From NCBI GenBank assembly GCA_036971475.1, contig JBAIZL010000004.1:73132133-73196132 (forward strand): DNA of 64,000 bases. The letters run 5' to 3'. A program made the translations under genes and the position numbers. Positions within the stretch are counted from its first letter, which is position 1; every line of letters starts with the position of its first letter. The stretch is from Prosapia bicincta. Its lineage: Eukaryota; Arthropoda; Insecta; Hemiptera; Cercopidae. The notes beneath the pieces were generated by a model. That model was not told the origin of the DNA, ran no database searches, and saw only the letters and a list, made by a program, of their open reading frames with translations. Shown here piece by piece: positions 59,574 through 64,000 of the stretch.

Positions 59574-60357
59574 TAGTAAACCTTCAGTAGTTTGTATGCA
59601 TTACTTTGACACTGAATTTGATGATATGAAAGAGTAGCAATCAGTGCCCTTGACATGTGTAAAGGCTGCCACTTATTTTCTTCTTATTGAACATCCTTCA
59701 CATTACAATATTTCCCAATTCCCACACAATAAAACGTGTCTGTTTGTGGAGCAGCATTTAGTTGAACATGTTTTTGATCTGTTATACTGTAGTTCTGCTT
59801 CAAATGCTGTTCATCTTATTGTCCTTGTGATAAAAGAATTCCAGTTTATGAAGGAGCTTCAATTGGTGTTGTTAAAGAATGGATGTTTGAAGACAAGCAG
59901 TTGAACCGCCTGCAGAGGAAGAATTCATTACTGCTTCAACACACATGGATAGGATGCAATCTACCCCCAGTAATATTTATAAATTCAAATATTATACCAG
60001 TAATAATCCAAGTAACAATGAATAAAGCAGGTTTATGTCCATAATGGCAGACATTGATGACATAATAAATGTTGCATTATATGCAAGGCATCAGCATCTG
60101 GCACTAGTCGTACGTGTATCGTTTGTCAAACACTAACATAAAGCTGACATCATACATTGTGATATAAATTATGTAACATCAGTAATAATATAAGTTGAGT
60201 TGTTTTTACTTTCAATTACAAAGTCTCATTAAATACGTGGATTTTTTTTTATTAAAGTCATGTTTTTATTATTGAAAATATATTCCCTATGGTTCAATAA
60301 CTCGATACTTTTACGCCTTCTCAGTTCACAACGTGTTTGAATATCAAAGGTCTACTG
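59574..60357. mobile_element. TA-flanked pogo-like element
   Basis: TA at 59572-59573 and 60358-60359. Ends TAGTAAACCTTCAGTAGTTT and, inverted, CAGTAGACCTTTGATATTCA. Part of the body (59640-59950) is less AT-rich and coding-like, but no conserved transposase motif could be named. It lies in the intron between the two D1 exons. Confidence 0.55.
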
Positions 60358-60359
60358 TA

Positions 60360-61657
60360 TATTTTAGAACCATAACTGTTGTTACCAGCATTTTTTACTC
60401 AAAATATGTTTTCCTAAGTTTTCTTTTTCAAAGATATATAGTAAGTATTGATTTTTCTTATAGATTTTTTTCTGTCGTTACTGTATATCATTATTAACTT
60501 CATGATCACAGTTCGCGTGTTTCTGAAAATCACAAATTCATAATTATTTTATGTTTAAATTTTTTCCAACTGCCACATCCATAATTTACATTTTTAATTT
60601 TCTAATTTCTACCAAAACATTAGTTTAAATTTTCTTCTATGATCTTCATCCTTAGCTTTTAAAACCTTAGCAACCTAGAAGGGTATGATATATACAATAT
60701 TTTTAATTTTGTACCGGAAATAGCATGGCATCAACAATTATTTTATACTGGTTTCATATATTACCCTTTGTTCTTTACTAAGTAATTCATTGCATCTTCT
60801 CTTTGCTATTATACCTCTTCCAATCGTTTCATTATTCCTAATTAATCTCTTCTAATTAAGTCTTTGAAGAGGAATAAAGGACAGTTAGAACTTGCTAGTT
60901 CATGGCTATAAAGTAATGGTGATATTCTAGTTTTTAATTTGGAATGGTCCAGACATCCTAATTTAGGTCAAATATCTTGTCTTACCTTTGTTTTGAAGTG
61001 TACTGCGCTTTGGGGGATCTTTCAAAGCAAAGGAAATGCCTGTAGAAATCAACAAAAAGCTGTTTATTCATTTTTTTGTAGGAAAACTGGAAATTGATTG
61101 TTAATATTTCTCAACATTTTGTAAGCTTAATTTTTTTTCTAATTGTCATAATACTTATCAATTAATAAGTACATCATATAGAATTTTTAAATATTGTTTT
61201 GAATATTTAAAAAAAAAATTGGCTCAAGTGTAAAAAGTCTATACCAGTCCAAAACCTTTTATTCCATATGGCCAGTTAATGCCATTACAACGGAGTAAAA
61301 CTTAAACTTTTACAAACTACTTCAAAAGAGGGCTATTATTGTTATTTATATAAATTAAAAGAACTATTTCATCAAGTTCTATATGTATATATATATATAT
61401 ATTACTTATATAAATGATCATAATAATTTCTAAGTTCATATATGTAAGGAATGTAATATAAAACAGATTTTTGTAATGAGAGTTACAATTTTTATATGTT
61501 ATTAATAGAAATTAAAGTAAGTTTTGATAATGGCGATACTACCAATCAGCGAAAAGCTTAAATGTATAAAGAAAAAGAAAATACAAATTCTTGTTTATGA
61601 AAGTGTTATTTAACCGTATAAAACAAGAAAAAGAATTTCAACCAAGGATTACAATAT
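60360..61657. other. Intron, nothing recognised
   Basis: AT-rich with a short (AT)n run at 61386-61402. No other feature. Confidence 0.5.
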
Positions 61658-61658
61658 A

Positions 61659-62690
61659 CGAGATCTGTTCAAAAAGTATGCGGACTGTTTGAATTTCGCG
61701 GCTCAAGCTAGTTTCAGGAGAATCCGCTTTGTGTCGCTAGGTTCGTATAAATCAGTTGATTAGAACGCCTTATTTCAGTGGCAGATATCTTCATTTGTTG
61801 ATGAATTACACCCAGTTTAGTAAAGAGTGTTTTTTTTGTTTGTTGGATCGTAAAATGGACAGCCTGAAGGAGCAACGAATTTCTCTGAAATTTTGTGTAA
61901 AACTAGGGAAATTTGCAACAGAAACATTTGCCATGCCTAAGACGGCCTACGGCGATGTTGCCATGGAGCGTACTGCATGTTATAATCAAGTGGCATTAAC
62001 GTTTCAAGGGTGGCTGACAGTCGATTGATGACCATGAGCGTCCTGGACGTCCTTCAACGTCAACTGACGACCCACACATTGACAAAATCAACACCCTGGT
62101 GCGCGAAAATCGAGGTCTGACCATTAGGGAGCTTTCCGAAGAGTGTGGGATAATATCAGTTGGATCTTGTTACGAGAATTTGACCGAAAAATTTAAGATT
62201 CACCATGTCGCTGCGAAATTTGTGCCACGCCTGATAACCGACGACCAAAAAGCCAATCGCGTCCGGGTTTGTCGGGAACTGCTTGATCGTTCAAATGAAG
62301 ATGAGAGCTTTTTATCAAGAATTATAACCGGTGATCAGTCATGGGTCTATGGTTACGACATTGAAACGAAAGTCCAATCATCCCAGTGGGTGAGTCAAAC
62401 GTCCCCAAGACCCAAAAAAGCTTTCCAAGTTCGATCGAATGTGAAGGTGATGCTGACATTTTTTTTTTATGCTAAGGGTGTTGTTCACTACGAGTACTCC
62501 CCTGAAGGCTCTACAGTCAACCAGATTACCTACATTGAAGTACTGAAATGTCTGAGGGATGCCGTCCGACGCAAAAGGCCAGAACTGTGGAGAAGTGATA
62601 ACTGGTTTTTCCATCACGACAACGCTCCAGCTCACTCAGCACTCAGAACTCGTGAGTTTTTGGCCAAACACTCGATCACTGTTCTTTAGG
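61659..62690 (+). mobile_element. mariner element, 3' part missing
   Basis: The left end CGAGATCTGTTCAAAAAGTA follows TA (61657-61658) and shares CGAG..(T)GTTCAAAAA with the mariner copy at 46056. No matching right end was found: similarity stops at 62687, in the middle of the transposase, and the sequence after it is unknown. Confidence 0.8.
61855..62688 (+). pseudogene. mariner transposase, truncated and frameshifted
   Basis: Starts MDSLKEQRISLKFCVKLGKF (helix-turn-helix of the FLJ37770/mariner type). A frameshift near 61980 and stops follow, then HERPGRPSTSTDDPHIDKIN and LTIRELSEECG. Further on are RIITGDQSWVYGYDIETKVQ (first catalytic Asp, where mariners have TGDE), SNVKVMLTFFFYAKGVVHYE and DNWFFHHDNAPAHSALRTRE (second Asp), ending LAKHSITVL and a stop. 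The expected SPDLAPCD block with the third Asp is absent, so the enzyme is dead. A one-codon insertion (CGIISVG) is also visible. Confidence 0.88.
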
Positions 62691-63036
62691 GACTGATCGG
62701 GACCTATGCATATGCTCCTGGTGCTAGAACTGTGAACCATCAGGTCCTGTACAACTGTTCAAAATATATTAAAACAAACTAGGCTCTTCAAACACAACAT
62801 TGTCAGAAAATAATAACAGTTCAATATCAATGTAAACCATTCTTTTTTTTATAAAACAATACAGCTAGTGTAGAATCTCATATTTCATATTAATATACCT
62901 AATATAATTTTTATTTAATGTTTGTAATTCTTATTGTTCCAACCCTACTGTTAAAGTCTTCATATGAGCAAACCTTCCTCCATGAAAAAAAAAAGGTTTT
63001 TTATGTTTGGTTTATTAATTAGACTTCTCATTTCAG
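62691..63036. other. Intron, unassigned junction sequence
   Basis: The first 100 bases (gggactgatcgggacctatg onward) are less AT-rich than the intron and replace the missing mariner 3' end. Their origin is not recognised. Confidence 0.4.
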
Positions 63037-63228
63037 GTCCAATGGATAACACAGTATGTGACTTCTGGCGTATGATTTGGGAGCAACACTTGGAGCTTAT
63101 ACTAATGTTGACAAATTTGGAGGAGTACAGTAAGACAAAATGTGCTAAGTATTGGGCGGATAAAATTGAGGGGGAGAAAACCTATGGTGATATTAGTATA
63201 TATCATGTTCAGGAAAAACGCTATTCAG
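63037..63228 (+). CDS. Ptp69D: Ptp69D-like exon o: PTP domain D1, central part
   Basis: Acceptor ctcatttcag; donor tattcaggtacc. GT completes Gly, then PMDNTVCDFWRMIWEQHLEL, ILMLTNLEEYSKTKCAKYWA and DKIEGEKTYGDISIYHVQEK. The core phosphatase motifs TVxDFWRMIWE, MLTxLEEYSKTKC and KYW are intact. The usual YWP reads YWA here. Phase 1 at both ends matches exons n and p. Confidence 0.95.
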
Positions 63229-63576
63229 GTACCAACAAAATATTCAAAAGTAATATTTTTGTAACATTAAAAGAATCAAAAAATTACATTTTTACTATAT
63301 TTTAGCTTCTTTTAAATTAGCTGTAAATCTTGTGGGGAGAAAGAAGCTACAGGTGACCAATTATTTTACTTAATTTACAGAAAATCTTTCAAAGCTAAAG
63401 ACACTTAACAATCAGTTGAAATAAAGAAAGCAAAAACAGTGAAATCTTAATTAAAAACCACTTAACCTTTGTTTACTAGATATGTTTAAAAGAAAGCTAT
63501 TTAAATTCAATCAAATGAACTTTAAGTAAAAGTATTACAGATTTAAAGTAATATTTATTTTCAAAATGTTTTACAG

Positions 63577-63775
63577 ATTATATTATAAGAGAGCTGAAAA
63601 TGGTTAAACATGTTGGCGGAAACAAAGACAGAGAAGAGAGGAGTATCATTCAGTATCACTTCTTAGTATGGAAAGACTTTCAGGCTCCAGAGCATCCTTC
63701 TGGAATCCTTAAATTCATCAGGAGAATGAATGAAGCTTATTCCTTAGAAAAAGGACCTATTTTAGTTCACTGCAG
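63577..63775 (+). CDS. Ptp69D: Ptp69D-like exon p: PTP domain D1 up to the catalytic cysteine
   Basis: Acceptor gttttacag; donor ctgcaggtaaat. AT completes Asp: DYIIRELKMVKHVGGNKDRE, then SIIQYHFLVWKDFQAPEHPS and GILKFIRRMNEAYSLEKGPI, ending LVHC plus AG. The TGC at 63771-63773 is the nucleophilic Cys of the HCSAGVGR signature; the remaining SAGVGRTG should lie in the next exon beyond 64000. The mobile acid loop reads W-K-D, where most phosphatases have W-P-D; the general-acid Asp is kept. Confidence 0.95.
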
Positions 63776-64000
63776 GTAAATAGAGAAACTATAAATACAA
63801 TTATAATTTGGTTATTGATGAAGCAATGCAATAAAATCTGTATCATTAAGCAAAACACAATTTAAATTAACCATTGGCCTACCAATTTCTCCAGGTACTG
63901 CACACACAGAAAATCTGTGAGCTAATGTAGCGAATTTTACTTTAAATACCATAAGTTAGAGTGATTGCCGTGAGACTTCTATGAACTTAGTAGTTATAAA

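Larger units (their letters stand above)
4022..63775 (+). other. Ptp69D: Ptp69D-like receptor tyrosine phosphatase gene, 16 internal exons (span)
   Basis: This is the span of the only host gene recognised. Sixteen exons with AG acceptors and GT donors (one GC donor) join in phases 1,0,1,0,1,0,2,2,2,1,0,2,0,1,1 without a stop, which is strong evidence that they form one transcript. Domain order is Ig (partial), FN3 x3, membrane-proximal region, transmembrane helix, PTP domain D1 (partial). Ig plus three FN3 repeats with a long juxtamembrane segment fits Ptp69D better than Lar (more FN3 repeats) or Ptp10D and Ptp99A (no Ig pair of this type). Family role: dephosphorylation of phosphotyrosine proteins at the growth-cone membrane during axon guidance. 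Start codon, first Ig domain, rest of D1 and D2 lie outside the window. Orthology is inferred from motifs and order, not from a search. Confidence 0.85.

Overview
The window is AT-rich eukaryotic, almost certainly insect, genomic DNA. One split gene runs through it on the + strand. It is recognisable from 16 short internal coding exons (4022-63775) with long introns full of decayed transposons. Joined through their splice sites, the exons give one continuous reading frame of about 886 codons in which every intron phase agrees. The protein is a receptor-type tyrosine phosphatase: the end of an Ig domain, three fibronectin III repeats, a long membrane-proximal region with a basic RRKR cleavage-type site, one transmembrane helix, and most of the first phosphatase domain up to the catalytic Cys at the last exon's end. 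This architecture and the conserved membrane-proximal segments point to Ptp69D, an axon-guidance phosphatase of insects. The signal peptide, first Ig domain, rest of domain D1 and all of D2 lie outside the window.

Layout: 1-4021 is intron with a piggyBac end and a DD41D Tc1/mariner-superfamily element, followed by the Ig exon. 4171-16713 is a 12.5 kb intron with two piggyBac elements and a Penelope-like retroelement remnant between inverted arms. 16714-30798 holds the five exons covering FN3-1, FN3-2 and the start of FN3-3, with a Tigger element, small TA-flanked elements and several long foldback elements. 30799-45229 holds the rest of FN3-3 and the membrane-proximal exons, with more foldbacks, a piggyBac-type and a hAT-type non-autonomous element. 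45230-51733 holds the exons up to the transmembrane segment, plus mariner, Tigger and DD82E-type remnants. 51734-64000 holds the cytoplasmic exons, with a hAT element nested in a pogo-like element, LINE remnants and a broken mariner.

The most striking structure outside the gene is a set of unrelated foldback (inverted-repeat) sequences. Most carry, in each arm, a motif resembling a hammerhead ribozyme core: (C)UGAUGA, a short hairpin, GAAA, then a short self-complementary stretch. One of them flanks a Penelope-type reverse transcriptase remnant, which suggests the whole set may be Penelope-derived or retrozyme-like. Two nested insertions can be dated relative to each other, because an uninterrupted relative of the host element is present elsewhere in the window.

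The species cannot be named from sequence alone. The large introns and the mix of piggyBac, Tigger, mariner, Penelope and hAT elements suit an insect with a large genome. Family names are from memory of motifs; no search was run.
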